Positions 32,109 to 42,675 are shown, counted from the first letter of the stretch. The stretch: DNA of 64,000 nucleotides from Clusia tigrina (GCA_920105625.2 OV050030.1:178885315-178949314), one strand, 5' to 3'. Notes: generated from the letters alone by a model not told the origin. Made by a program: numbers and translations.

Positions 32109-32427
32109 GGTCTAACTTCAGTGATTCTAGCACTCTCTCCATTCTTTCCCTTATATCTACCTGCTTAATCTGATTTATCGATCTATAATTCGGTTCCTTA
32201 AAATTATCATAGCTAGTGAACTTAGGCCTAAAATCCTCATCCATCAGGTAGTCCTTTTCTGAGGCGTTGAGTACGCAAGCGTACACCGTACCCTTGTCAA
32301 CGTGCGTTATGGTTTCTTCCATATATACGCCCTCCGCTAGCTGCTGCTTGTGCAAAACAGCAGTCCTAAGTCTCGTATTTACATGCATAGTAACTACCCT
32401 GGTCGACCTTGCGTTTACTATCTCCAT
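32095..32427 (-). pseudogene. B1 protease-RT linker, joined to integrase by RT deletion
   Basis: 110 open codons matching B2 45894-46130 (YMEETITHV, LMDEDFRPKFTSYDNFKEPNY). Around 32110 the sequence jumps from the linker (RVLESLKLD) to NADALSRVP. The whole RT and RNase H, about 1.3 kb in B2, are missing; a short CATTCCATGACAT match at the junction suggests a microhomology deletion. Confidence 0.8.
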
Positions 32428-32466
32428 TCAATTCTTAACCCTATTCACGGTTCCTTCCTGCCATGA

Positions 32467-32790
32467 CTATAATGGATGAGTAAGGATTCTATTCTTATTA
32501 TCATCATAAAATAATAACTGCTTTTCCAGTATGGTGCGGCCCCAGAGGTTATCACGGTCAATTATCCCATCGGCCGGGATACCTTCCCTATCCAATTCCA
32601 CTGCGTGCACACTAAAACTCATGCCCTTAACTTCACTGTGCCCTATTCTGAGCGACCCCAGTGTCCTGATGCATCCTCCGAACGCTCGTTTGAGTGTTCT
32701 TACATCATTTGGTTCCTTCCCGTAAAACACTAAATTTTACGAGGCTGGTGTCCCCCCTGAACCTACCAGAAGCATTAGCTTTCCACAAGC
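32467..32790 (-). pseudogene. B1 protease region
   Basis: Retropepsin-like, matching B2 45362-45961. The second landmark GIIDRDNLWGRT (B2: GIIGRDNLWGRT) is present with G changed to D. The active site is frame-shifted near 32740 (B2 has LVDSGADTSLV). Inactive. Confidence 0.7.
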
Positions 32791-32869
32791 TGCCTCCTTG
32801 AAGGGTATCTCGATAAAAGTATCAGCTATGGACGCGTACAAGTATCTATTTCCTAACTCTTCAAATTTT

Positions 32870-33171
32870 CTTCGCTATGCACCACAGTTATCCTTTACCA
32901 TCCTCTACTCCCTCAAAATTACCGTGAATATCTTAACTATACATCCTCGTACCACGTACGCTGCGATTGGCCTATACTCTCTAACCTTATTAAAACTTAA
33001 TCTAAATACTAAAATCATCACAGTTACCCAAATCAACACGCAATCAAAAATTTTTTTCCGGAGAGACCCTTGCTCCTCCGTTTCTTGAACCATTGTTCTT
33101 ACATTACTCTGTACGTGGTATTGGAGAGCCTCTTGCTCTTCCTGGACTGTAATTCCTACATTACCAGTCAC
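32870..33171 (-). pseudogene. B1 hydrophobic linker between gag and protease
   Basis: Matches B2 45017-45352. It contains a strongly hydrophobic stretch (LIWVTVMILVFRLSF) followed by basic residues, a possible membrane segment. No catalytic motif. It sits between the gag zinc knuckles and protease. Confidence 0.6.
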
Positions 33172-33218
33172 ACGTACCTCCGGCCTAACTGTTACATTCT
33201 TTCTTTTGGCTTTCCAGT

Positions 33219-34495
33219 CTACTGGCCCCGAGTGGGCCGCTGGAAGTTTCCCTGGTGTCTTTGTTGAACTTGTCTATCAGTACATTCCGCTGCCCGATGT
33301 CCCATTTGTCCACATGAGAAACATCTCAACCCCTGTTGGGTGTTGCTTATCCTTGGTTCACTTTTGGAATTCCAATTTGGTCGCTGCTGACCACTCCCAG
33401 TGTTGAAAGGATTTCTTCCTTGGTTATTTCCTTCCGCTGGGTTAACTCGGGGACTACTACACCTGCCATCCCTCAAGGGTGGATCCGGGCGCCTCGTAAC
33501 TGGCGGCCTGCTATTTTGATCCCATTTAGTGTATATTTGGCACTGTCTGCTTGCCTCATTACCATATGTTTGGCACTCCATACAGTAGGGCGTGTTTTTG
33601 CGTGTAATACACTCATCCCCTCTATGCCCTTGCTTACGGTAGAATGAGCAAATGGGTTTCCTCGGCTGGAATCTCTCGACTAGGAATCCTTGGTCTCTTT
33701 GTTGCGGAACTTGGCCCATCAATCTGCCGACACCACTTGGGTACCGCTGCTGTACCGGTCCTACCTCTGCAGGCGCATTAGTGCAGCAGATTCCACCTGT
33801 TGTCATTCGTTGTTGTATTGCTGCTTCAGCGGAAGAGACTGTTTCCACTAACTCTGCCATACTCCTCTGCGTGAGATTAAGAGTATAATAAGCCAAGTCC
33901 CTACTTATCAGACCTGCCTTAAACACAGAAATCATAGCTCGTTCTACTTGAGCCTTGTATGCTGCAACGTTTCCTGGAAATTGCCTGTTGACTTCTGTCT
34001 CAGCAGCGTTCCCCAGAGACTGGAGCCTTCGTCCCCAGGCTCTCAATTCCTCCCCTGGTTTCTGAATTGATTCCTGTACAAGACAGTCGTACGATTTTTG
34101 TTTCAAATATGTCCGATCTAAAAGTTCGTATAACTCCGGCAGGGTGCTTACTGAGCTATGCGCTAGTAAATCACACGCATCACCTGTGGTTCTTTGTCTA
34201 ATACACTTTATTAAGTGTTCCCCTTGTGCTTCCGGAAGACTCTGTTGCGCTGGCTCACAACCTTCTTTGAAACGCCGTGTCTCAGTTCTCAGATCATACA
34301 ACTCGACTCCTGAGAACATGGGCACCAACTTCTCCACCGCATGAGCAACTTCCAGAATGCCCATTTTACTCCTACTTGCGTGCTTAATTTCTGATAAAAA
34401 GTTAGCGTTAATCTCTGTGGCGTTTCCAGGTTCTCTTCTCCCGAATCTGAAAGGTACTTGGCCAGTGACGGACTCAAACTAATCAGTCTTCGCAC
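33219..34495 (-). pseudogene. B1 capsid/nucleocapsid gag
   Basis: 381 open codons from 34364, with the first part (34495-34289) in another frame. Capsid-like helices (FSGVELYDLRTETRRFKEGC, LLAHSSVSTLPELYELLDRT), then three zinc-knuckle positions: CSFYRKQGHRGDEC (first site, second Cys changed to Tyr), YCMECQTYGNEASRQC (His changed to Asn) and an intact CFSCGQMGHRAAEC. So two of three knuckles are damaged compared with B2. It would package element RNA and form the particle. Confidence 0.85.
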
Positions 34496-34540
34496 GCTCG
34501 CTCGCGCAGGCGAAATACTGTCCGCAGTTTTGGAGCTTTG

Positions 34541-35506
34541 CTACACAGTTACTGGTACTGATTCCTGTGGCAGATATTTCTTGTTTTTACTTTGTACCGG
34601 AGTTCTCGGCGAAAAATGTTCATCACCGATTCCAGATGCGCCAAACAACAATTCCGCTTCTCTCTCTTCACTCAATACTACTCTGGGCTTTACCACACAA
34701 CCTATCCCTTCCGGAGTTAAATATTCCAACCAGCAAACTTCTGGTGGCAAAGCTAGTACTGTTTGCGTATGTATTTGAGAGGTTGAAGCCGATCTTACTC
34801 TTGCTGGTTTAACAGTTGCCCCGATTCTCTTAAGCTCTAGATTTCCCCTCTCCAGATACGATGCAGCTTCCTCGGTTTCTCGTAGATGCCTAGAAAGTTC
34901 TCTAGTTTTATTCTCGAGAAATTCCGTATTTGTCTTCAACTCTTCTGTATCCTTGAAGATCTGGAAAAATTTCTCCTCCGTTCGACTTTGAATAGTCGCT
35001 AATGCTTGGTCTGCTGCTTCCAGAGTTGAAAAATTTCCACCGTCTCTCGCTAATCTCCAGAGTACCTGGGCTTCACGTTTGCTCGTTGCCGCTTCCAATT
35101 GTTCAAACAATTTTTCTGCGAACAATTTTACCTCAGTTTGTAAAGACCTAAGCTTGTCTTGAGCCTTGTCCTCCTGCGAACTAGGACTATCTTCCTGTGC
35201 TTCCAGCTCTTCTAGATCCAATCTGAATTTGGTCAAGCAGTCCCGTGTCAAACCGTTGACATGTAACGGGTAATCCTTGGTGAAGTACTCCTTGTCACCA
35301 CAACAGTCCTTAAAATTTAACAAATTCTCGTTGTTATTATTGAATGTATTCAACAAGGCTTCTAATTCCGGTATGCGCTTACGGTAGTACGCGCTATTTT
35401 TCCTTGCCTTGCTATCCTTCATACAATTCCTGATTCTCTTATGGATTCCCTCGCTCTGCAGCTTTTGAGCTTCCAGCAATCTTATAGCTTCTCTTGGCGT
35501 TTCCAT
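34541..35506 (-). CDS. B1 first gag ORF (coiled-coil type)
   Basis: 321 intact codons from the ATG at 35506. Charged and helical: heptad-like E/K/L stretches between residues 120 and 225 (ELEAQED, KLFEQLEAATSKREAQVLW, EFLENKTRELSRHLRETEE) suggest a coiled coil. No zinc or catalytic motif. About 90% identical to B2 42676-43629, which is 317 codons; the last 15 residues differ because of a frame change. It lies directly upstream of the capsid ORF, so it is probably the N-terminal part of Gag or a separate structural protein. Confidence 0.75.
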   Translation of the reverse strand: METPREAIRLLEAQKLQSEGIHKRIRNCMKDSKARKNSAYYRKRIPELEALLNTFNNNNENLLNFKDCCGDKEYFTKDYPLHVNGLTRDCLTKFRLDLEELEAQEDSPSSQEDKAQDKLRSLQTEVKLFAEKLFEQLEAATSKREAQVLWRLARDGGNFSTLEAADQALATIQSRTEEKFFQIFKDTEELKTNTEFLENKTRELSRHLRETEEAASYLERGNLELKRIGATVKPARVRSASTSQIHTQTVLALPPEVCWLEYLTPEGIGCVVKPRVVLSEEREAELLFGASGIGDEHFSPRTPVQSKNKKYLPQESVPVTV

Positions 35507-35675
35507 AGACCGAACAATTTCTTATCTATGAAGCCGTAAATTGCATAAATAAGAAATGCTACAAATTCGTTTTCTTATTTTTTTTATATAAACTTTAATA
35601 ATCAACAAATACCCCTTTTTTTAAACTAGTTGTGATACTTAAACTAAGAAATTAAGAAAAACAATGATACTATTC

Positions 35676-35951
35676 CTATAGCATTCCACGTCTCTTGCAT
35701 TGTTGCTCCTCTAATTGGCATACCTCTTGCCACAATCTATTTGCTGGTTCCCACGGCATAGGGACCTCCACAGTTTGCTGCTCCTTCAGTATTTCTCTTA
35801 AACATGCCAGTCGCTTCCGTTCCCGCTTTTGCTCTCCTCCTCTTTTCCTAATCCCAAACCGCTTTCCGTCCTTCAGCAACAACGATATATCCTTCAGTTG
35901 TCGCTCAGCGCTTCCAGGATCATCTCCAACTTTTGTTTTCTTTAAAATCAT
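35676..35951 (-). CDS. B1 leader ORF (ORF0), 91 codons
   Basis: Small basic protein encoded upstream of gag: ERQLKDISLLLKDGKRFGIR, then a basic RKRGGEQK-type run, then CLREILKEQQTVEVPMPWE and a C-terminus rich in Glu/Gln/Cys/Arg. No known family. The second half is also present in B2 (42354-42521), and most base differences between the two copies there leave the protein unchanged. The first half has a decayed relative in family A (9796-9990). This argues for a real, conserved leader ORF. It may be a separate product or be joined to gag by splicing; the sequence does not say. Confidence 0.6.
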   Translation of the reverse strand: MILKKTKVGDDPGSAERQLKDISLLLKDGKRFGIRKRGGEQKRERKRLACLREILKEQQTVEVPMPWEPANRLWQEVCQLEEQQCKRRGML

Positions 35952-37220
35952 AGAAAAAACAATTGTGATTGATTAAATTCTGACTAAACACGATTTCGTC
36001 TCTATTTTTTCTTAGTGTAATGCCGCGGAAATAAACTATTAGTATAATTACTAGTATAAAAATTATACTTATACTAGTATAAAAATTATACTTATATTAA
36101 TAGTATAAAAAATTATACTTAATTTATTACGCAACTATTGTATGCAAATACTGATCATTTACAATATGTCTCCTAATTCTGAAGATGTTTTTGGTTTCAT
36201 AAAATTGTTTCCAAAAATCTTCATACCCAAAGAAAAATTTCTCAGCAGAATCATACGCGTTTTCATTTCAGTACAATGATATGCTTAGCTGCTTCGTTTT
36301 TTCGTGCGAAAAATTGCTTTATTGTTGCTACGCCCATTGTAGATTCGGAACTACACTTTGAAGCAACAACGCGTGTTGTTTGTAAATATTTTTGCCTAAT
36401 ACTCTAAGCTTATAGTGTCAAATATTTAAATCAAATGTTTTATGTCTGTTTTTAAACAACATACATTTAGAAAATCTGAATTTAAATAATACAAAAACAA
36501 TTTAAATGTCTCTCAAGGGTGGCATTAATTAACATTCCACCGTAAACTCTATCTTTTTATACATTCTTACTATATTACTTTTTTTTTTGATCACAAGTTC
36601 TGTATCCGCTGCTCACCGGCGTCAATTAACTACTTCCATCAATTCAAATTGGTCCGTGACTTCCTCACAGATACTCCCTAAACATCTTTACTATCCCAAA
36701 AATACATAGAAAAGGCTGTATGTTCGCAAAACCCGAAAATCGATTTACAGGCAAAAGTGTCTTGATTCATTCCCGGAAACTCGAATCCATATTCAAAAAA
36801 CATCCCGTAACGTATGCGCAACGTAATAAAAACATTTATATTCTTCCTAATACCCTAAGATCATGGTATTTAAATGAGTAAAAAAGTGAAAAAATGTGTA
36901 TCCAAATATATCCCTAACGACAAAGAAACACAAAACCCCTACAAAAAAATCCTCACAGCTAGGATGAACATACATAGACCGTCTGATCATATTGACGGTT
37001 TATGGTTGCCATTCCAAGCTGCGTGCAACAGCGCAAACGCGCCTGTATGTTGCAACTTCTTTGATCAGCGCTACGGCGCCTTCAGGGTCGCCATTCACCA
37101 TTTTATTCGAAGACATATTTCTCTTAGGGTACTCTGTCCTTTTTGGGTCCTTTGACTTTCGTTGCAGGATGCTTCCCTGCTTCAGGTTACTCGCCCTGCG
37201 ATTCCTCCAATAGGTCCTTT
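35952..37220 (-). other. B1 5' leader with conserved hairpin block
   Basis: 1.27 kb leader. 36000-36115 contains repeated ACTAGTATAAAAATTATACTT units that form inverted repeats; the same block recurs at 38820-38910. 36975-37095 is highly similar to the family-A leader (6810-6915), including ACCGTC...GACGGT. A CCCTGCTTCAGG motif lies near 37170. No gene on the element strand. Confidence 0.6.
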
Positions 37221-37238
37221 AGACCGGCTGCGCCAAAA
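37221..37238 (-). promoter_or_regulatory. B1 primer binding site (tRNA-Ser-like)
   Basis: After the LTR end the minus strand reads TTTTGGCGCAGCCGGT. TGGCGCAGCCGGT matches the complement of an insect tRNA-Ser 3' end except one base (C for T). A 3-base gap separates it from the LTR. Confidence 0.7.
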
Positions 37239-37747
37239 TGTTGGGGTTGTGTCCTTGCTTGTCGACGAGTGACGTCCTGTCACGGTTCGCTGGGCGCGTA
37301 GCTGAAAACTTTAAAACCACTAGCTCTAAATGAGAACACACAGACACTTTCCGGTTTCAAGATGAAAATCACAAGAGCTTTATTCTTAGAAATACTAAAT
37401 CTTATATACTATTTCTTAACACTTATCTCAGTCTGTGAACTGACCTCTCTGGTGTTCCAGTTCCGCACCTGCTAATTGGTGTCAGTTGGTCAAGCCAACT
37501 GACCTACTACAAAAGTAGCGACGGTGCATTACGCTGCCCTCGTCGATTCGACTGCGGAACTGTAATACCCTAAAAGTTTACATAGTAATTTTACACAAAC
37601 CATTTTAGCTTAAAATACTTAGACTCTAAAAGTATGTTTTACTGTTAAATAATTTTAGCACATGCTAATCCCACAGAGTGTGGCATCTATTAGGAGTCGA
37701 TGCTGTGAGTCAACTACACGTAGGTAGCTTGGTTCTAACTCACAGCA
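37239..37747 (-). repeat. B1 5' LTR
   Basis: 509 bp, minus strand TGCTGTGAGTTAG ... ACCCCAACA. The first bases differ from the other family-B LTRs (TGC instead of TGT). The right flank is BEL/Pao coding sequence with no matching target duplication. Confidence 0.85.
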
Positions 37748-38727
37748 CCGGGCCTTCCCACCAGAGCTTGTTCTGGAGTAGTGCATCAGGTGGCACACCA
37801 CGGCTAGCTAAATCTGCTGGGTTATCTTCTGAGCGGACATGACGCCAGTTGTTCACACCTACTTTGCTGGTAATGGCGGTGACTCGATTCGCCACGAAGA
37901 CTTTCGACACGTGGGGTGGCTTTCGCAGCTATGCCAACACAATCGTAGAGTCGGACCAACAAAACAAGTTGTCATTTGAAATATTTAATAGAGGTTTACG
38001 AGGGAAAATCAACTCTGCTAAAAGTGTTGCCCCACATAGTTCTAAACGTGGAAGAGAGATAGTTCTCAATGGGGCCACCCGCGATTTCGCCACTAGCAAA
38101 TGGGTAGAGATGGAATTTGGAATATGCCAGCTGAGAAGCACCACAGAAGGCGTGGAACTCAATATCGCGATCAGGTGCAGATCGTACCCAGCGAGGCACG
38201 CGTACTTGGAAGACTGTCTGATACTGCGATAAGAAGTGTGTCCACCTTATTAAAGTGGTAGGAGTAAGTTGCTCGTCCCAGCCTATTTGATCCAACCATA
38301 TATGTTGCATCAAGATCTTAGCGGAGATAACAATAGGAGCAACCCATCCCGCTGGGTCAAACAGCTGTGCGATGACCGACAGGACCTTTCGTTTGGTGTA
38401 TACGGCAACAATTGGCAAAGCTGCCACATGGAAATAAAACCAATCCCCCTGCGCATTCCACCGAATGCCCAAAGTGCGAGTGGTGCTGGTCTCCTTGAAT
38501 TGGAGAAAATCTTCCCTAAGCAGATGCCCTGAAGGCAAACCGGATAAAATTTCTGTAGAATTTGCTGCCCATTTTCGCATTGAGAACCAGGCTGAATCCA
38601 AGCTCTCAATCAGCTCATCCCTAGTGCGAATGGCAGTAGTAATATCATGTGTACCCACTAGAGCGTCATCCACGTACATCGAACCAGAGTTATCGCTCAG
38701 TGTTTCTAGGTTCATTTCCAACACTAG
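37748..38727 (-). pseudogene. BEL/Pao pol fragment (RT - RNase H)
   Basis: On the minus strand an RT palm with YVDDALVG (catalytic YVDD of BEL/Pao), then the family-typical SVIAQLFDPAGWVAPIVI and AKILMQHIW, and an RNase H-like [13 protein letters not shown] (normally D at the C position). The first 242 codons (38724-37996) are open; the rest is frame-shifted and continues to a motif resembling LWW-G-P near 37755, cut by the B1 LTR. The start at 38727 adjoins a family-B leader fragment. Truncated on both sides. Confidence 0.85.
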
Positions 38728-39003
38728 TTTTCTTTAAAATTAAAGAATAATTGTGATTGATTATATTCTCACTAAACACGATTTCGTTTCTACTTTTTAG
38801 TGTAATGCCGCGGAAATAAATTATTAGTATAATTACTAGTATAAAAATTATACTTATACTAGTATAAAAATTATACTTAAATTAATAGTATAAAAAACTA
38901 TACTCAATTAACTACGCAACTACCGTAGGTAAATACTGAGTATTTACAATATTTTTCTACGTACCAATTTTGAAGATATGTTTGATTTCACAAAATTATT
39001 TGC
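38728..39003 (-). repeat. Family-B leader fragment
   Basis: About 90% identical by eye to B1 leader 35935-36200, including the ACTAGTATAAAAATTATACTT inverted-repeat cluster. It lies between the BEL fragment and a family-A LTR, as a recombination leftover. No gene. Confidence 0.8.
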
Positions 39004-39416
39004 TTGTGCAATGCGCACTACTGTTGTCCGACGGCTTCTGGACCTGTAAAAACTTGCCGAACCGCGGCGTAAAAAACAGAACACCACCGATTCGCTTTCA
39101 GAAATACACACTCGTCTTTATTCTTAAAAAATACTCTTATTTATAGTATTAATTTTAGTTAGACCATATTTTTAGAATCTACCTAGGTGTTCCAATTACA
39201 CAGGTGTTGACCAAAACATTTATGGCAATGAGCCAGTTCATACAAAATGCCAATGGTGAATTTTAGCCCAAGTTTGTGGGTCACTGTGTAATTGTAACGC
39301 CTGTGAAGTTCATATGCGTAATATTAATTATAGCTACAACCGGTCGATAGTAAATGGCTGGTTGGGTTGTGTCGCGAGTTAGCTACTCGCAGCTAGTCGT
39401 ATCTAAACTCGCAACA
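39004..39416 (-). repeat. Family-A LTR fragment
   Basis: Matches LTR 8319-8863 from its start (minus strand TGTTGCGAGTT at 39416) to a point about 50 bases before the end, where it is truncated near 39010. The terminal hairpin is retained as GCGAGTT / AACTCGC. Confidence 0.85.
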
Positions 39417-39479
39417 TTCCTCCCCTCTTTCTGGAAGAAGGTAGTGTAACTACCTTTCAAAATTGTATAACCTACAACA

Positions 39480-39513
<34 letters not shown>

Positions 39514-39520
39514 AGGTCGT
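39417..39520 (-). repeat. Family-A internal 3' end, polypurine tract and (AT)n
   Basis: Minus strand: AGAAAGAGGGGAGGAA directly before the LTR, preceded by GGTAGTTACACTACC and a TA repeat (39480-39515). This is the same arrangement as 8195-8318. The element is cut here. Confidence 0.75.
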
Positions 39521-39900
39521 TGTGTCGTCAGTTACTCAAGGGGACTATTTGAGTACATGCCGTAATTGAGTTCTGTCGGAAGTTGGGTCTATCACATCCA
39601 CGTGGTAACGGCTGGTAACAATTATGCACTGGTTGTGATGTGAGGTCCATTCCTGACAATGGATCCCACAGCGTATCCAGTGTACGGTTGGCTAAGATAG
39701 GTCGGACGGAGGGAGTAAACCCTGGTAAAAAATCCCCCCGTAACTAAAGGTGTTATGCGACCCGTGCCTATTGGTTGGTTTGCAGCCAGGGGGTAACACC
39801 GGCTGTATTCCTACGGAGCTACCTCGATACCAGGTCACCTCGAGGTATATTGACGACCTTGCCGTGGTATGGGGTTTCCCCTTAAAAATTTAAGATCACC

Positions 39901-40920
39901 ATGTCTGCTATGGTGGACGGTGATCGTAAGAACAAGGTGAACCACAAACAAAAAACAAAAACAATTTCTATGGACAAGCAGTCCCTAAATGCCACGGGGC
40001 TATTGCCTGCATTTCTGAATCTGGCCCAGGTCAGAAAAAAATTCGTACGGCTGAAACTGGGGCTCCAGAACCTAGTGGAAGCGTCGGTACTAATAAGCCA
40101 AGTATGGCTGGCCCATCTCGTACGCCAATCTTATACTATATCTGTCAAAGGACAGATACCATATGGTCCTGATTCAAGAACCATGGGTTTCACATGGTCT
40201 TGTGTGAGGACTAGGGACTCCAAATACAAAATGATGTATACACGCAATACAGGTAAACCTAGAGCGTGTGTACTAATACGTAGAGGGATAAATGCTTTTA
40301 TGCTCTCTAATCGGGTGGCGCACTCGCAAAGGCTATGCGCAAAAATGATAATTGGTGCTGATATAAATGCTCATCACATCGTGTGGGGTAGCACGGACAC
40401 TAATATGAGGGGTGAGTGCCTTTTTGATTATTTGCTTGGAACTAACCTGCAAATATGTAATAGGGGTATTAAACCTACATTTGTCATAAGCAATAGGCAG
40501 GAGGTAATAGACGCCACCTTTGCTTCTGACTCTGTTGTAGGAAAAATACGGGAGTGGGTGGTGTTAGAAGAACACTCCTTCTCTGACCATATATTCATCT
40601 CGTTTGAGATTAAGAAAGCTCTACCTAAACCTAAGTCTGGTAGAAATATCAAGAAAACAGACTGGGATAAATATGTAGATCTAGTTGGGAATACCTTAAA
40701 TGTATGTCCATCTAGCGAACCTAGAAGCATAGAAGGGATAGAGAAAATGGTAGGCTCTATTACTGCGAGCCTGAACACGGCCTTGGCAGAAGCCTGTCCA
40801 CTAAGGAGGTTGAGGGGAAAGCCGAAACCTCGGTGGTGGACGGAAGAGCTAAGCAAGCTTCGGGTAGACAGTAGGACAGCTTTTAATGAGGCGAAGTATA
40901 CACGTCTTGAAAATTACTAG
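39901..40920 (+). pseudogene. LINE endonuclease domain ORF
   Basis: 339 open codons from ATG 39901. The first third is probably ORF1/ORF2 junk after deletion. From about residue 145 apurinic-type endonuclease motifs appear: ADINAHHIVWGS (Asp-x-Asn-x-His), RGECLFDYL, ICNRGIKPTF, EVIDATFAS and FSDHIFISFEI (catalytic S-D-H). The N-terminal catalytic motifs (N and Q-E) are weak: QIPYGPDSRTMG looks like a remnant. The end is the thumb-proximal KPRWWTEELSKLR linker. A TAG at 40918 interrupts the connection to RT. Confidence 0.75.
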
Positions 40921-42350
40921 AGAGCGTATAGAGAGGCTCTTAAGGTCGTTAAGAAGAAGGTTAGAACTGCTCAAAGGCAATCTTGGAAATCCTTTTGTGA
41001 AGAAGTAGAGGGAGCGACTGAGGCTTCTAGACTTCGGAAAATATAGCTGGGAACTTCTCAGAACTGGGAGCTTTTACAGAAGGTGGATGGAACATTCACT
41101 ACAACTACTAAAGAGTCTCTAGAGCTTCTACTTAGCACGCATTTCCCAGGCTGCTCAGATATTACTGGGCACGAGAGGGAGGATACGTCAAATAGTCGGG
41201 AAGTTAGGATAGACGCTCTATCTGAGGATCGACTCTTATGGGCTATTGAAACCTTTAAGCCTTTTAAGTCCCCTGGTCCTGATGGTATTTATCCAGTTGA
41301 ATTACATAAAACCGCTGGATATCTGAAAGGCTGGCTGTTAGCAATCTTTGAAGGATGCTTTAAGTTTGGGTATATACCGCTTCAGTGGAGACAGGCCAGA
41401 GTGATATTTATTCCGAAAGCTGCAAAAAGTTCACATACACATCCAAGGGACTTAAGACCGATATCTTTCTCATCTTTTCTTTTGAAGAGTTTAGAGAGAG
41501 TGATAGAAATCCACTTAAGCTTAACTTTAGACAAGAATCTAATCTCATCGGCTTAACATGCCGGGTCATTGCACAAGCAGGAATTTACCCTGGGCTGCCT
41601 TTCTTGATATTGAGGGGGCCTTTAATAGTGTCAAAGGGGGGCCATCACTGCATCACTTACTGAACTTGGTGTGGAAACGGGCCTGGTAGGCCTTATTGGT
41701 AAAATGCTGAAAAGCAGAATCATTGAGACGAATCTAGGAGAATCGGTCCTACGTAAGTTGGTTAGCAGGGGTATACCTCAGGGAGGTGTACTCTCACCGT
41801 CTCTATGGCACACAGTTGTTAACAAACTCCTGATAAGATTAGAGGCGGTGGGATGTAAGGTGGTGGCTTAATCCGATGATGTTGTCATTATTGTCAATGG
41901 AAAATTCACATCTACACTGAGAGATTTATTGCAAAATGCTCTAGATATTCTTTCAAAGTGGGCGGAGGAATGCGGTATTGGAGTTAATCCGAAAATGACT
42001 AAGGTCATTCTGTTTACTAGGAAACTAGGAAAGGGGAAAGCTCTAGGGATTTCAGAAGAGACGATATACTTGGGTCTTATAATCGATAAAAAGCTTACTT
42101 GGAAGTCAAACACCATAGCAAGAGATAGGAAAGCTGGGGTGGCTTTTTATGCCTGCAAAAGAGCTATAGGTAAAACCTGGGGAATTAAGCCCATGGTAGC
42201 TCACTGGCTTTACACTGCGGCTGTCAGGCCCGTTCTCCTATATGGAAATGTGGTCTGGTGGACTGCAATGCAGAAAAGGACTTACCGCAAAACACTCGGT
42301 AAGGCACAGAGATTAGCAGAATTAGCAATAAGTGGCACCATGAAACCACG
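40921..42350 (+). pseudogene. LINE reverse transcriptase, several frame breaks
   Basis: Pieces 41083-41556, 41671-41871 and 41929-42393. Motifs: KSPGPDGIYPVEL, ARVIFIPKAAK, RDLRPISFSSFLLKSLERVI, AFLDIEGAFNSV (first catalytic Asp, near 41605), RGIPQGGVLSPSLW, a stop directly before S-DD-VVIIV where YADD is expected (near 41870), YLGLIIDKKLTWK, KTWGIKPMVAHWLYTAAVRP and WWTAMQKRTYRK. The catalytic Asp pair survives but Tyr/Ala are lost to the TAA. Inactive. Confidence 0.85.
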
Positions 42351-42353
42351 CCA

Positions 42354-42521
42354 GGAGAGCAAAAGTGGGAACAGAAGCGACTGGCGTGTTTGAGGGAAAT
42401 ACTGAAGGAACAGCAAACTGTGGAGGTCCCTATGCCGTGGGAGCAAGCTAATAGGTTGTGGCAAGGGGTATGCCGATTGGAGGAGCAACAATGCAGGAGA
42501 CGTGGAATACTATATGAATAA
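42354..42521 (+). pseudogene. B2 leader ORF (ORF0), 3' half only
   Basis: 55 codons aligned without gaps to the C-terminal half of B1 35676-35951: REILKEQQTVEVPMPWE is identical; the end differs by three residues and a moved stop. The 5' half is lost at the LINE junction. About two thirds of base differences from B1 here are silent. Confidence 0.6.
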
Positions 42522-42675
42522 TATCATTGTTATTCATAATTTGTTAGTTTAATTATCTCAACTTGTTTTTAAAAAAAAAAAGAATTGTTTATTAATAAAT
42601 TTGATAAATATAAAAAGAAAGAAAACGAGTTTGTACCATTTATTACGGCGTCATAGATAAGAATTTGTTCGGTCT

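Larger units (their letters stand above)
27151..37747 (-). mobile_element. Gypsy B1: two-LTR element with env, RT deleted
   Basis: 10.6 kb on the minus strand: 5' LTR 37239-37747, primer site, leader ORF, two gag ORFs, protease, integrase, env remnant, 3' LTR 27151-27651. The LTRs are 501 and 509 bp. Sequence next to the LTRs does not form a target duplication (GGAC at the left, CCGG at the right), so one end has been changed by recombination or the element is a product of two insertions. Env places it with errantivirus-like metaviruses. Confidence 0.85.
39521..42350 (+). mobile_element. LINE (non-LTR), probably LOA clade, 3'-truncated
   Basis: GC-richer 5' UTR-like stretch (39521-39900, no ORF), then an endonuclease-bearing ORF and RT, ending abruptly near 42350 inside the RT C-terminal domain, where family-B leader sequence starts. 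The clade is suggested by the motifs listed for its ORF; this is tentative. Confidence 0.75.

Noticed and set aside
37849..38232. Plus-strand ORF of 127 codons
   Set aside because: It is antisense to clear BEL/Pao RT coding sequence.
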